Positions 5,911 to 13,714 of a stretch of 20,239 nt of DNA are shown piece after piece. This DNA is from a virus: positions 1 through 20,239 of IMG/VR virus record IMGVR_UViG_3300044645_001426; one strand, given 5' to 3'. Each line of letters opens with the position of its first letter. Position 1 is the stretch's first letter. The position numbers were made by a program, and so were the translations under genes. The notes beneath the pieces are model-generated. The model worked only from the letters and a program-made list of their open reading frames with translations, made no database searches and had not been told where the DNA came from.

Positions 5911-8901
5911 TTATCCTTTACTTAGACTTGGAGTATTACCAGTACTATTATTTACACCAGCAACTGGGAAAGAAATACCTTTACTTCTTCCCATTGGTAC
6001 AGGAACTGGTTTTTCAATAATCATTGGTTGTATTGCAATCATCATACCTCCATCAGCATAAGAAGGATAAGATCTTAGAGATGATACATTTCTGTTTGGA
6101 GATTGTTTTGGAACAACTCCGCCACCTTGATAAGCAACATGAACGTGATCACTATGACCAGATGGTTCATTTCCTGCATGAAGAAGTTCAACTGGTTTAA
6201 CGCCTTTTATCTTATTAAATTCTGCAACTGCTTTCAATATTGGTCCTTGTTCATTAGCATAAGCACCAAGATCAATAGCTCTTCCCTGATAATGCAAAGA
6301 TCCTGGACTATGACCCGAAGTTAAACTATATGGGGGATGTTCCGGATGCCTATGAATGCTACCAGGAACAACTCCTTTTTTCTTCATAAACCTTCCAAGT
6401 TCACCTGCAATTTTGCTACCTGCGGATCCATATCCTTTACCTAAATCCGTTTTAGTAGAAGGAGTAGATTCATCAACTTTACCTTTAACAACTTCTTTAT
6501 TAACTTCTGCCGGCATCAATGTTCCTTTTTTAAACCTACCAATGTTTGCACCTCTTGGTTCAAACCCAAAAGTATGGCCATAACGACTTACCTCTGTAGA
6601 ATTATCAAGATCATCATATTTTTTTTCAAAAGAGTCTGATCTAAAATTATCTCTGGGTCCAACAAAAGTTCTTGCTTTTTCTTGTTTACTTCTATCTAAT
6701 AATGCTGCTGCAATTTTTTCAACAATATTTCCAGTATATCCTTTATATTTTTTAGCAAATGCAATAGCAGTTTCTTTTGAGTTTATTTTTCCCCACTCAT
6801 TAACTCCACCATAGTCACTAACTGGTTGAAACTGACCTGGTTGTAAAATAACTCCCTTTATATTTTTTGGCCATCCAGGTAAAGAAACTCTATTATAAAT
6901 TGCTTGAGCTGCATCAACAGCACCTTGATATCCATCGGTAGGTATTCCATTTTCAAACAGAGCAGCAGTAACTAGTAACCAAAAATCAGGACTTTCTGAA
7001 GTGACCTTTACACTTCCCATACTTCCTGGACTTGTATCAAGTTCTGTTCCCTCTTTTCCTTCCTCTCCTGTAGTATCTTTCTTAAACTCATTATACTTAC
7101 CAGGCATCAATTGCTTTTGAACTTCTCTAATTGCCTCATCAACTTTCTGGTAAATTAGATTATCTAATGCTTTTGTAATACCTTCTGCAGGACCCACTTC
7201 ACTACTTTTAGTGAGATCTCTTGGTTTAATCACACCACCAGTCTGCATTTTAGAGACTTCTTTTTCAATATTCGAAATGCTTGCAGATATTTGTCTATTT
7301 GCAATAGAAGTAATTAGATGTGATATTCCACCACTTAATCCTCTGATTGCATCTTTAGGTAACTTTTGACCTAAAGCAATATCAACAGCACCTCCCATTA
7401 AAGCACCAATACCAAAAGGAATATCCTTAAGAACTTTTGCTGCGTTTGTTAATGCCTTATATGGATTTGGTAGTGCCTTAATTTTTGCTTCTCTTTGTGC
7501 TATCTGTTCTGCACTTGCATTTTCTGGTAGTGGGGGAAGCAAGTTCCACCAAGCACCCTTCTGTTCGCCTTCAATATCAGTTCTTATTGATGGGTCTGGA
7601 TATAATTCACGTATTTTTTTCTTTCCACCAACATCTTTTCCTGGTTGAGATTGCTTTGGTTTAATTTTTGGTGGTCTTCTCTGCGTAATCTTAAGTGTTC
7701 TGGATGGACCACGCCCTTGAGGTTTTCCGCCTCTTGTTACTGAACCGCCACCTTGTTTTCTCTGAACGTTACCTTGTGATTTTTTATTTTCAAATAAAAC
7801 TTCATATAACTTTCCTGCTAGTTCAGCGCCCGCTAATCCACCAATAAAAGTTCCAAATCCAGGAAGAATTAAAGATCCAACAGCACCAAGTAATAAAGTT
7901 CCAACACCTCTAAAAGCAGCTTTACCTGGATTATCTCCAAGAGCCCAAGATAAACCAAATTCAATTAATGCTCCAAGAATTGGAAGTCTTGATAGGGGAC
8001 CTTTTGCTAACCTTAATAATTGTTTAACACCTTGCTTACCAACAACTGCTTGAGCTCCTTTTTTTATTCCAATTCTTGATGCCTGTGCGGTTCTTTGTAT
8101 AATTCCTTTTTTCGCTGCTCTTTTAGTTAATTCTTGTGCGGCACCTTTCCCTACTTCCTTTGCACCTGCTTTTTTAGATGTTTCTTTTGCAATTTTTTCT
8201 GCTTTTAATTGTTTGCCAAAAGCGTCAATCGCTCCCGTAAGAGCCATTCCACCAATCAGAGCATAGTTAATATATTCGTTTAGCTTGCCTGATAGATTAT
8301 CAAAATCTTTCTGTGCTTTATCTCCACCAATACTCTTTGCAATTCCTCTTATCTTATCATAAGCATCATATCCACGTTCAACAAAACTAACAAAAGATGA
8401 AAGAAGAAACTTAAATGTATTCTCTACTACACCATAAACTCCACTAATGAGTTTTACTACACCAAGAAGTTTCGGAAGTTGATCTTGGAACTTAGTAAAT
8501 AACCAACCAAGAGCAGTGAAGAATAAGAACCTTTTAATTCTATCCAAGAAACTCATTCCTGGAACGGAAAGACCAGGTAGATTAAATTTCTTTGCTTCCT
8601 TCGGTGCTTCTAATTTTTCTTCTTCTTTTTTAAATTCTTCTTTCTCTTTTTCTTTTCTTTTGGTTTCTGATTTTTTCTTAGATACTAAAAGATCCGATTG
8701 GAAAAACTTTTCAACCTTAACTAACTTATTGTTTACATCTACTGCATCTTTTTGATTACTTTCATCAAGTAATCCTTTTGTTATTGAAGTACTTTTTTTA
8801 GAGATCTTAAGAGGACTAGTAAAGTTTGACTTTCCAATCTTAGTGATTGATGTGGACTTTGCTGATGGAAGTAACTTAGATGGGTTTGTAATTTTCGCCA
8901 T
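5911..8901 (-). CDS. Tape-measure-like tail protein with SleB-like and M15-like cell-wall hydrolase domains (996 aa)
   Basis: Residues 1-105 are Lys/Ser-rich and charged. A hydrophobic module follows (118-138, with FLFFTALGWLFTKF), then Ala/Gly/Lys-rich helices and further hydrophobic stretches (208-226, 300-370). Residues about 638-785 resemble SleB-type cell wall hydrolases (Hydrolase_2): TAALFENGIP with a candidate catalytic E650, AAQAIYNRV, and VILQPGQFQPV. Residues about 830-925 look like a zinc peptidase of the M15 type: SLHYQGRAIDLG (H870, D877) and HSDHVHVAY (H919, H921). Several short GGG motifs, typical of phage tape-measure proteins, are scattered through it. An AGGA ribosome binding site precedes the ATG, which starts 4 nt after the previous stop. 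I infer a tail-lumen protein that digests peptidoglycan on ejection. Hydrolase domains are fairly clear; the tape-measure label is inference. Confidence 0.68.
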   Translation of the reverse strand: MAKITNPSKLLPSAKSTSITKIGKSNFTSPLKISKKSTSITKGLLDESNQKDAVDVNNKLVKVEKFFQSDLLVSKKKSETKRKEKEKEEFKKEEEKLEAPKEAKKFNLPGLSVPGMSFLDRIKRFLFFTALGWLFTKFQDQLPKLLGVVKLISGVYGVVENTFKFLLSSFVSFVERGYDAYDKIRGIAKSIGGDKAQKDFDNLSGKLNEYINYALIGGMALTGAIDAFGKQLKAEKIAKETSKKAGAKEVGKGAAQELTKRAAKKGIIQRTAQASRIGIKKGAQAVVGKQGVKQLLRLAKGPLSRLPILGALIEFGLSWALGDNPGKAAFRGVGTLLLGAVGSLILPGFGTFIGGLAGAELAGKLYEVLFENKKSQGNVQRKQGGGSVTRGGKPQGRGPSRTLKITQRRPPKIKPKQSQPGKDVGGKKKIRELYPDPSIRTDIEGEQKGAWWNLLPPLPENASAEQIAQREAKIKALPNPYKALTNAAKVLKDIPFGIGALMGGAVDIALGQKLPKDAIRGLSGGISHLITSIANRQISASISNIEKEVSKMQTGGVIKPRDLTKSSEVGPAEGITKALDNLIYQKVDEAIREVQKQLMPGKYNEFKKDTTGEEGKEGTELDTSPGSMGSVKVTSESPDFWLLVTAALFENGIPTDGYQGAVDAAQAIYNRVSLPGWPKNIKGVILQPGQFQPVSDYGGVNEWGKINSKETAIAFAKKYKGYTGNIVEKIAAALLDRSKQEKARTFVGPRDNFRSDSFEKKYDDLDNSTEVSRYGHTFGFEPRGANIGRFKKGTLMPAEVNKEVVKGKVDESTPSTKTDLGKGYGSAGSKIAGELGRFMKKKGVVPGSIHRHPEHPPYSLTSGHSPGSLHYQGRAIDLGAYANEQGPILKAVAEFNKIKGVKPVELLHAGNEPSGHSDHVHVAYQGGGVVPKQSPNRNVSSLRSYPSYADGGMMIAIQPMIIEKPVPVPMGRSKGISFPVAGVNNSTGNTPSLSKG

Positions 8902-8905
8902 TGTG

Positions 8906-11533
8906 CTATCCTACTATTCCTAGAATGCTTGCGGTTTCTGCAATTTGTCTTGCTCCACTTACAGAAACTACAGGGAACACAGGTGCTCTTGAACCTGCAC
9001 CTGAAGAGTTCCCTGCATTCCCAGATCCAGATGCAGATTGTACGATTGGTGGGAGGGTCATTATACCACCACTACCACCTCTAGAAAGAGGAGTAATGTT
9101 TGGTACATTCTTGGATTTCATTCCAACTTTTGCTGGATTGGAGTTACTATCAGTCATAGCAACAAGTTTATCAATTAAAGAAGTTCCAAGACGTGATACA
9201 GTATCTACAGGAAGAACATACTCGCCTGGTTGCAATGCAGTAAGTTGTCTGTCTGCAGTTGCTCCGCGAATGTTAAATCCACTATTTTCCTTGACTAAGC
9301 CACGGATTGGTCCTCCACCTTGCTTTCTTGGTAATGGTTCTCCTCTCATATTAGAAGCACCACTTCCCCTAAAGTTTCTCCAAGTCCCACCAACACCAAA
9401 ATTCTTAAGTAAGAATGCTTCGTCGCCGATTGCCTTCAAAGTCTCTGGATTTACTCCGCTTCTTTGTCCTTGAATATAAGTTTTTTCTAAACTCTCAGCA
9501 GTAACTTCTCCACCACCTTGAAGCATCAGTGGTCTATCAATTCCAGGTCTTCTATATCTATCACCAGGAGCATATTTAATTTTTGGACTTTTTGGATTCG
9601 GGTTATATGGATATGGACTTTCTCTAAAACTTTTTAAATCACTCCATTCTCTTAAATCAAATCCAGGCATTCTATAGTTTTCTATTGGTTTGCCCGGTAA
9701 TTTATCAGCAAAAGTTCTTTTATCCCTAAAAGGATTAATTCTTTCCCACCAAGGTCTTACGTTATTATCAATATTTCTATTTTTGAATCCTTCCAAATCA
9801 AATAATCTTTTTCTTGCGTCTCCTATAGCATATTTTAATGGCGTCCTAGCATTATTAAGTGCATCCCAAGCAGAACGGGAAGAAGTCATCTTTGGACTTC
9901 CAATTTTTACCTGAATATTACCACCACCCTGCATACCAACAATACCACCACCTTGTTTTCTTGGTAGTGGTTCTCCTCTCATATCAGAAGCACCACTTCC
10001 CTTGAAGTTTTTCCAGGTTCCACCGACACCGAAATTCTTAAGTAAGAATGCTTCATCACCGATTGCTTTTAATGCATCAGGATTCATTCCAGACTTTTGT
10101 CCCTGTATATAAGTTCTTTCTAAACTTTCTGGTGTAATATTACCAACAATACCACCAGTATTATACATCTTACCCATCTTGGGTTTATTCGCACCAGGAC
10201 CACCATACTGGCGATTTAAAGCAAGAAGATTATTCGCACCTACAGCATCAACTGTCTTTTTATTCATTACAACTTCGCCTGGTTGAGCGATAATCATCTG
10301 AGTATCAGGACCAAATCCAGATACTTTTTGTCCTGTTGTGCTGTCTATACCATCATAACCAGTCGATAGTTTAGGTACTTCTCCTCCAGCATTAAACATT
10401 GCTCCTGGAACTGGAGCAACAATTCCCTGCTGTTGTTGTCCTGTTGTTAGTTCTTGTTGAGCGAAAAATCCACCAAGTTTCTTATACCAAGGAGCTCCAG
10501 GATCTTTCTGAGTTGCCGCTGCGCTTTCTCTTTGCTTATCAAGTTCTGGTTTTAATCTCTCTCTTTCCCCTGTTCTTGCTATGGTTCCAGCAACAGCAGT
10601 TGTTGTAATTAAAGTTGCTAATGGATTAGCGGCTGCAAATCTTCCTAGTCCAGCAACTGCTTTTGCTATTCTTGGTATTAACTTTACTAATTTACCAGCA
10701 AAAGATCCAACTATTTTTAAAGTTACTCTAACAAATTTTCCGAAAGGAGTAAAGAAAAGAATAGCAGCACCAAGTAATGTGGGCCACCAGTCCTTTAAAA
10801 ATCTTCCGAGAACTTGAATTTTCTTTTTATTTGCTGGGTCACCTAACCAACCCATCAACTGAGTAAATGCTCTACCAAGTAAAGTGAAGAATATAAATTT
10901 CCAGATACGATCTATGATACTTTGAAAAGGAGCAAGCATCTTCTTTGCTGCTCCAGAGATCGCAGAGATACCTTTTCTAAATCCTTCAAGACCTGCTTCT
11001 CTTTTCCCTCTTTTCTCAGTTTCTTTTTCTTTTCTTTCTTGATCTGATTGCTTCTTATCAAACTTAAACTTTGATGCTAAAACACCTAAGATAGAATTTA
11101 GGGTTTTTTTGATCTGATTGAAACCACCTACACTTTCTTCTTTTTTCTCAGTAACATCTTTTACATTAGTTGGTATAATTTTTTGAGGAACTATCTTTGC
11201 AGTTTTTGCTTTTACAATTGCTCCTGTTTTTGGCGATGCTCCACCAACACCAGCACCAGTAGTACCAGCAGAAACTTTTGCTTTTGATGTCTTAACTTTA
11301 AATCTTAATCCTTTATCTTTTATTGCACGAACTTTTTTAAGTTCTTCCCTTAAAAGTTCGTCTTCTTCTCTTGGAAGTTCTTTACCAACTAATCTTCCAA
11401 TTGCTAATTTCTTTTTTAATATATTAAAATAAGTCTGATAATCTAATTCAACGCCAGGATTTAATCCAAGTAACCGTAAAATTACTTCATCGATTGCTTC
11501 GGTTTTTACTTTGTTACTTGGATTACTAACCAT
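8906..11533 (-). CDS. Tape-measure-like tail protein (875 aa)
   Basis: The N-terminal 85 residues are helical and charged. A long Lys-rich linker and a KRE-rich helix (155-185) lead to a hydrophobic module at 204-228 (IIDRIWKFIFFTLLGRAFTQ), then hydrophobic helices at about 245-320. The C-terminal half has GGG turns and the phage tape-measure signature PGE-x-V followed by V-x-x-x-G-x-x-x-L (residues 418-440, and again at 769-790). A 65-residue segment occurs twice (466-530 and 677-741). The gene overlaps the 59-aa ORF by 8 nt. Position after a tube-type protein and gp26/chaperone-like genes mirrors lambda G-T-H, which supports a tape-measure role. T4 gp29 is shorter (590 aa); I could not align to it by eye. 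Confidence 0.65.
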   Translation of the reverse strand: MVSNPSNKVKTEAIDEVILRLLGLNPGVELDYQTYFNILKKKLAIGRLVGKELPREEDELLREELKKVRAIKDKGLRFKVKTSKAKVSAGTTGAGVGGASPKTGAIVKAKTAKIVPQKIIPTNVKDVTEKKEESVGGFNQIKKTLNSILGVLASKFKFDKKQSDQERKEKETEKRGKREAGLEGFRKGISAISGAAKKMLAPFQSIIDRIWKFIFFTLLGRAFTQLMGWLGDPANKKKIQVLGRFLKDWWPTLLGAAILFFTPFGKFVRVTLKIVGSFAGKLVKLIPRIAKAVAGLGRFAAANPLATLITTTAVAGTIARTGERERLKPELDKQRESAAATQKDPGAPWYKKLGGFFAQQELTTGQQQQGIVAPVPGAMFNAGGEVPKLSTGYDGIDSTTGQKVSGFGPDTQMIIAQPGEVVMNKKTVDAVGANNLLALNRQYGGPGANKPKMGKMYNTGGIVGNITPESLERTYIQGQKSGMNPDALKAIGDEAFLLKNFGVGGTWKNFKGSGASDMRGEPLPRKQGGGIVGMQGGGNIQVKIGSPKMTSSRSAWDALNNARTPLKYAIGDARKRLFDLEGFKNRNIDNNVRPWWERINPFRDKRTFADKLPGKPIENYRMPGFDLREWSDLKSFRESPYPYNPNPKSPKIKYAPGDRYRRPGIDRPLMLQGGGEVTAESLEKTYIQGQRSGVNPETLKAIGDEAFLLKNFGVGGTWRNFRGSGASNMRGEPLPRKQGGGPIRGLVKENSGFNIRGATADRQLTALQPGEYVLPVDTVSRLGTSLIDKLVAMTDSNSNPAKVGMKSKNVPNITPLSRGGSGGIMTLPPIVQSASGSGNAGNSSGAGSRAPVFPVVSVSGARQIAETASILGIVG
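9311..9505 (-). repeat. Internal duplication, copy 2 (codes residues 677-741 of the 875-aa protein)
   Basis: This 195-bp segment encodes 65 residues that match the copy at 9944..10138 at 55 positions. Both begin near (V/I)T-x-ESLE, include AIGDEAFLLKNFGVGGTW and end in EPLPRKQGGG. Third-position changes are frequent, so the duplication is not recent. Confidence 0.9.
9944..10138 (-). repeat. Internal duplication, copy 1 (codes residues 466-530 of the 875-aa protein)
   Basis: Partner of the 9311..9505 segment. The 10 amino-acid differences are mostly conservative (K/R, D/E, I/V). The two copies are separated by 146 residues of a different, Pro/Arg-rich sequence. Confidence 0.9.
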
Positions 11534-11705
11534 TTGCTCTCTGTTGTGCTTTTTGCTCTTCTTCTTCTATATGTTGCTTTAATAAAATTGTATAGATGTC
11601 TCTTTCAAAGGGCATCATATTTTCAATTTCAGTAAGACTCCATTTATGATATTGAATCAGGGCAAAATTTAACTTGAAGTAACTCTCCAAGTCCATGTGA
11701 CTCAT
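11526..11705 (-). CDS. Small tail-assembly chaperone-like ORF (59 aa), possible -1 frameshift extension of gp26
   Basis: ATG at 11705, stop TAG at 11526-11528. The protein starts MSHMDLESYFKLNFALIQYH, continues with KWSLTEIENMMPFERDIY and ends in a Glu/Gln-rich helix. The layout of a Tyr/His helix followed by a W-S-x-x-E-I-x-x-M-P-x-x-E-R segment recalls the second (T) part of G/GT tail assembly chaperones. T4 has gene 51 in this position, but T4 gp51 is much longer, so I do not assign that symbol. The ORF lies in the -1 frame relative to gp26, its ATG comes 2 nt after the gp26 stop, and there is no Shine-Dalgarno sequence. It overlaps the next gene by 8 nt. It may be made alone by coupling, or as part of a gp26 fusion. 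Confidence 0.7.
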   Translation of the reverse strand: MSHMDLESYFKLNFALIQYHKWSLTEIENMMPFERDIYTILLKQHIEEEEQKAQQRANG

Positions 11706-11707
11706 AC

Positions 11708-12427
11708 TTACGCGAAAAAACTTGATAACCCTTCAAGAACAACTTCACTTTCAACTTCAGTATTTGGATTTTTAATAGTAACTTTATGAGATAGTTTAGG
11801 CATTGTTTCAAAGAACTTTTCAATATCTTTGAACTGAGTGGAATTCATTTGTTCTAAGAACTCTAATATTTCTTTCTTAGAAACATCAGCAGAAGCCCAA
11901 ACTTCATCTTCCGTATAAATCTTATCAATACAAGAAGCAATTAAATCAAATGATTGATCCATTGTATTATCAGCGGATAAATCAAAGTTACTCTTAATAA
12001 ATTGATCCAGTGATGGATATTTCATTTCCATCATAATCGAATCATCAACTTTGATTTGTTTATTATGATCCGGGTTCTTTTGAACCTTAATATCATCAAC
12101 GTTGATTTTTACAGGAACTGTAGTAGTCTCATCATCAGGACAGATAAGATTGACTTCAATTTCTTCACCGACTGATTTTCCACGAATATTCAAGAACAAA
12201 TATTCAATATCAAAAGTAGGTAATGCTTCTACTTTAATACCCTTTGTTTCAATGCAGTTTTTAATAACAGTTTTAATTGCTGTAGTAATTTGTTTGGTGT
12301 CTTCAGATTCCAAAGCGAGAACCAAAAGTTTTTCTTCCTTTACCAAAAATGGACGATACTTAATTGTTTGTCCGGTAGATGGAAGTTCAAGTTCATACGT
12401 TGGTGTAGAAATGCGAGGTAATACCAT
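11708..12427 (-). CDS. 26: Baseplate hub assembly protein gp26-like (239 aa)
   Basis: Starts MVLPRISTPTYELELPSTG and continues with KYRPFLVKEEKLL, the N-terminal pattern I associate with gp26 of T4-like cyanophages. T4 gp26 is 208 aa and is needed for hub assembly; it is not clearly a stable virion component. I chose ATG 12427 over the TTG at 12439 because the conserved start fits it. A weak late box AATAAATA lies at 12456..12463. The gene ends in AGT TTT TTC GCG TAA, which contains a T TTT TTC slippery heptamer (11720..11714) in the correct frame for a -1 shift into the following ORF. Shifted product would be 300 aa. The chaperone role is inferred from gene order and the frameshift site. Confidence 0.75.
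   Translation of the reverse strand: MVLPRISTPTYELELPSTGQTIKYRPFLVKEEKLLVLALESEDTKQITTAIKTVIKNCIETKGIKVEALPTFDIEYLFLNIRGKSVGEEIEVNLICPDDETTTVPVKINVDDIKVQKNPDHNKQIKVDDSIMMEMKYPSLDQFIKSNFDLSADNTMDQSFDLIASCIDKIYTEDEVWASADVSKKEILEFLEQMNSTQFKDIEKFFETMPKLSHKVTIKNPNTEVESEVVLEGLSSFFA
11714..11720 (-). promoter_or_regulatory. Candidate programmed -1 frameshift site, T TTT TTC
   Basis: The heptamer fits X XXY YYZ in the gp26 frame, three codons from its end. A -1 slip would read TTT TTT CGC GTA AGT ATG and enter the 59-aa ORF without meeting a stop. I found no strong stimulatory stem nearby; only a 5-bp ACTTG/CAAGT stem starts 21 nt downstream, which is weak and rather far. Confidence 0.5.
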
Positions 12428-12455
12428 TTTAAAATTCAATTAATACTATCTGGTT

Positions 12456-12463
12456 TATTTATT
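12456..12463 (-). promoter_or_regulatory. Possible late promoter, AATAAATA
   Basis: This 8-mer differs from the T4 late consensus TATAAATA only at the first base. It sits in the 51-nt gap between the tube-like gene and gp26, 28 nt before the gp26 ATG. Cyanophage late boxes are often written NATAAATA, which it satisfies. AT-rich DNA makes chance matches common. Confidence 0.4.
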
Positions 12464-12478
12464 TTAGTTTATTGGGAC

Positions 12479-13672
12479 TTAGAATAAAGATATACTGGGG
12501 TTATCAGCAACAGCACCAGTTCCAGCATTTTTATTGTAATTAGGTTCTGATGCAGTTTGCGTTGATACTCTAGATAACTCCTGAGATCCTGCAGATGTTC
12601 TCTGAGATCCTGCAGATGTTCTCTGAGATCCCGAATTGTTTCCTCTAACTAAAGTGGCTGAACCAGATCCAGTTGGTTGTCCAAGTAACGTAGAAGGAAC
12701 TCCAGGAGCAGTACTCTGTGGAGCAAGTGGAGATCCTCCAAACGAAGGAATTCCTGCAGCAGGTCCACCAAACACTGGATTTGTGAATTCTGGAATTGCG
12801 GGAAGAGTCGAAGGAACATTTGGATTTCCTATAGATGGAAGTCCTGGTACTGGTGTTGGTCCAGGTTCTGTTGGTCTACCTGCCTTCACTACTTTTCTCA
12901 CATAACGAATATATGTAAATGATACCGTACATTTTAATAGTTGCGAGGAATCATAAGAAACAGGCATTGATGTAATACTAATCGGATACGCTCGGATAAA
13001 CTTGTATTCTAAAGCAGTTCCAAAAACATCTCTTTCAAATTTAGTAATATATAAAGCATCTGTTTGATAATCATTTGGAAAATTTACACGATAAAAATAA
13101 TTTCTAGTTTCTAAAGCAGTTTGTAAATTTTCCCCAGCGCAGTAAGAAATCCACCTTTCAAAGAAAGTTATAATATCATAATTACGATCTACATAAAAAG
13201 TAAAATCAATTCTATCATCATATTGTTTTCTGTATGCGTGCCTTTCAGTAACTCCAGTATGATCATCATTGATTTCGTTCGTCATCATTGAGGACCCTGG
13301 AAGAGATGCCTCAGAACAAGAAAGTTCAATGAGTTCTTGACTCGTGGGGTTATTATAATTAACTCCACCTTGTTGTATAAACGCTAACGCAGGTCCAGGT
13401 GGTTGAAATTTACACACATAATGAGATGTTAAGGCATTATTTAATAGAAGTGCCTTAACTTTAAAATTACTTACTATAGATGGAGTTGGACTACCACCAG
13501 ATGAAGATGATGGCGAATCACCGGGCGTAGAAGATGTAGGATTTGGAACACCAGGTGCTGGAGTTGGTCCAAGTGGATTTTGATCTAATCCAGGCAATCC
13601 AGGCACACTCGGATCAACACCAAACTCAGGATTTTGAAACTGATCGGATGAAGTTACCGGGAATCTAGCCAC
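12479..13672 (-). CDS. Tail-tube-fold protein, possibly gp54-like tube initiator, with low-complexity ends (397 aa)
   Basis: The core (about residues 68-262) has the look of a gp19/gp54 tail-tube domain: SHYVCKF, ELSCSEASLPG, YRKQYDDRIDFTFYVDRNY, FFERWISY, YITKFERDV, YKFIRAYPISITSMPVSYD and KCTVSFTYIRY. Flanks of about 65 residues (N) and 130 residues (C) are rich in Pro, Gly, Ser and Thr and include tandem GSQRTSA repeats. The start is GTG at 13672, because a stop lies in frame just upstream; no Shine-Dalgarno sequence is visible. It is followed by gp26 and tape-measure-like genes, the usual place for a tube protein. The main tube gp19 is normally beside the sheath gene, so this is more likely a tube initiator or paralogue. 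Confidence 0.6.
   Translation of the reverse strand: MARFPVTSSDQFQNPEFGVDPSVPGLPGLDQNPLGPTPAPGVPNPTSSTPGDSPSSSSGGSPTPSIVSNFKVKALLLNNALTSHYVCKFQPPGPALAFIQQGGVNYNNPTSQELIELSCSEASLPGSSMMTNEINDDHTGVTERHAYRKQYDDRIDFTFYVDRNYDIITFFERWISYCAGENLQTALETRNYFYRVNFPNDYQTDALYITKFERDVFGTALEYKFIRAYPISITSMPVSYDSSQLLKCTVSFTYIRYVRKVVKAGRPTEPGPTPVPGLPSIGNPNVPSTLPAIPEFTNPVFGGPAAGIPSFGGSPLAPQSTAPGVPSTLLGQPTGSGSATLVRGNNSGSQRTSAGSQRTSAGSQELSRVSTQTASEPNYNKNAGTGAVADNPSISLF
12581..12631 (-). repeat. 21-bp tandem repeat, two full copies and a partial third
   Basis: The units 12581..12601 and 12602..12622 are identical (plus-strand CTGAGATCCTGCAGATGTTCT) and a third begins at 12623. They keep the frame and encode GSQRTSA-GSQRTSA-GSQ in the C-terminal low-complexity tail of the tube-like protein. 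Confidence 0.92.
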
Positions 13673-13676
13673 GATT

Positions 13677-13684
13677 TATAAATA
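13677..13684 (+). promoter_or_regulatory. T4-type late promoter TATAAATA for the gp4-48-53 operon
   Basis: A perfect TATAAATA lies 30 nt before the gp4 ATG in the 42-bp gap between divergent genes. A start about 6 nt downstream would give a leader of roughly 25 nt. The box overlaps a near-palindrome (TTTATAAA), so the minus strand reads TATAAATC at the same place, too close to the divergent GTG to serve it. Confidence 0.75.
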
Positions 13685-13714
13685 GATTTGCTTATATATT
13701 ATGTATGCGACGTA

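Noticed and set aside
8901-9473. Plus-strand open frame of 190 codons opposite the 875-aa gene
   Set aside because: Pro/Leu-rich antisense shadow of Gly-rich codons; starts where the minus genes meet but has no initiation signals.
11672-11692. Small stem ACTTG/CAAGT as a frameshift stimulator
   Set aside because: Only 5 bp, a 11-nt loop, and 21 nt from the slippery site, beyond the usual 5-9 nt; not convincing.
12428-12439. Upstream TTG start for gp26
   Set aside because: The ATG at 12427 gives the expected N-terminus (MVLPRI), and no ribosome site supports the TTG.
13688-13714. Upstream TTG start for gp4
   Set aside because: It would lie at or before the predicted late transcript start, and T4 gp4 aligns from the ATG at 13715.
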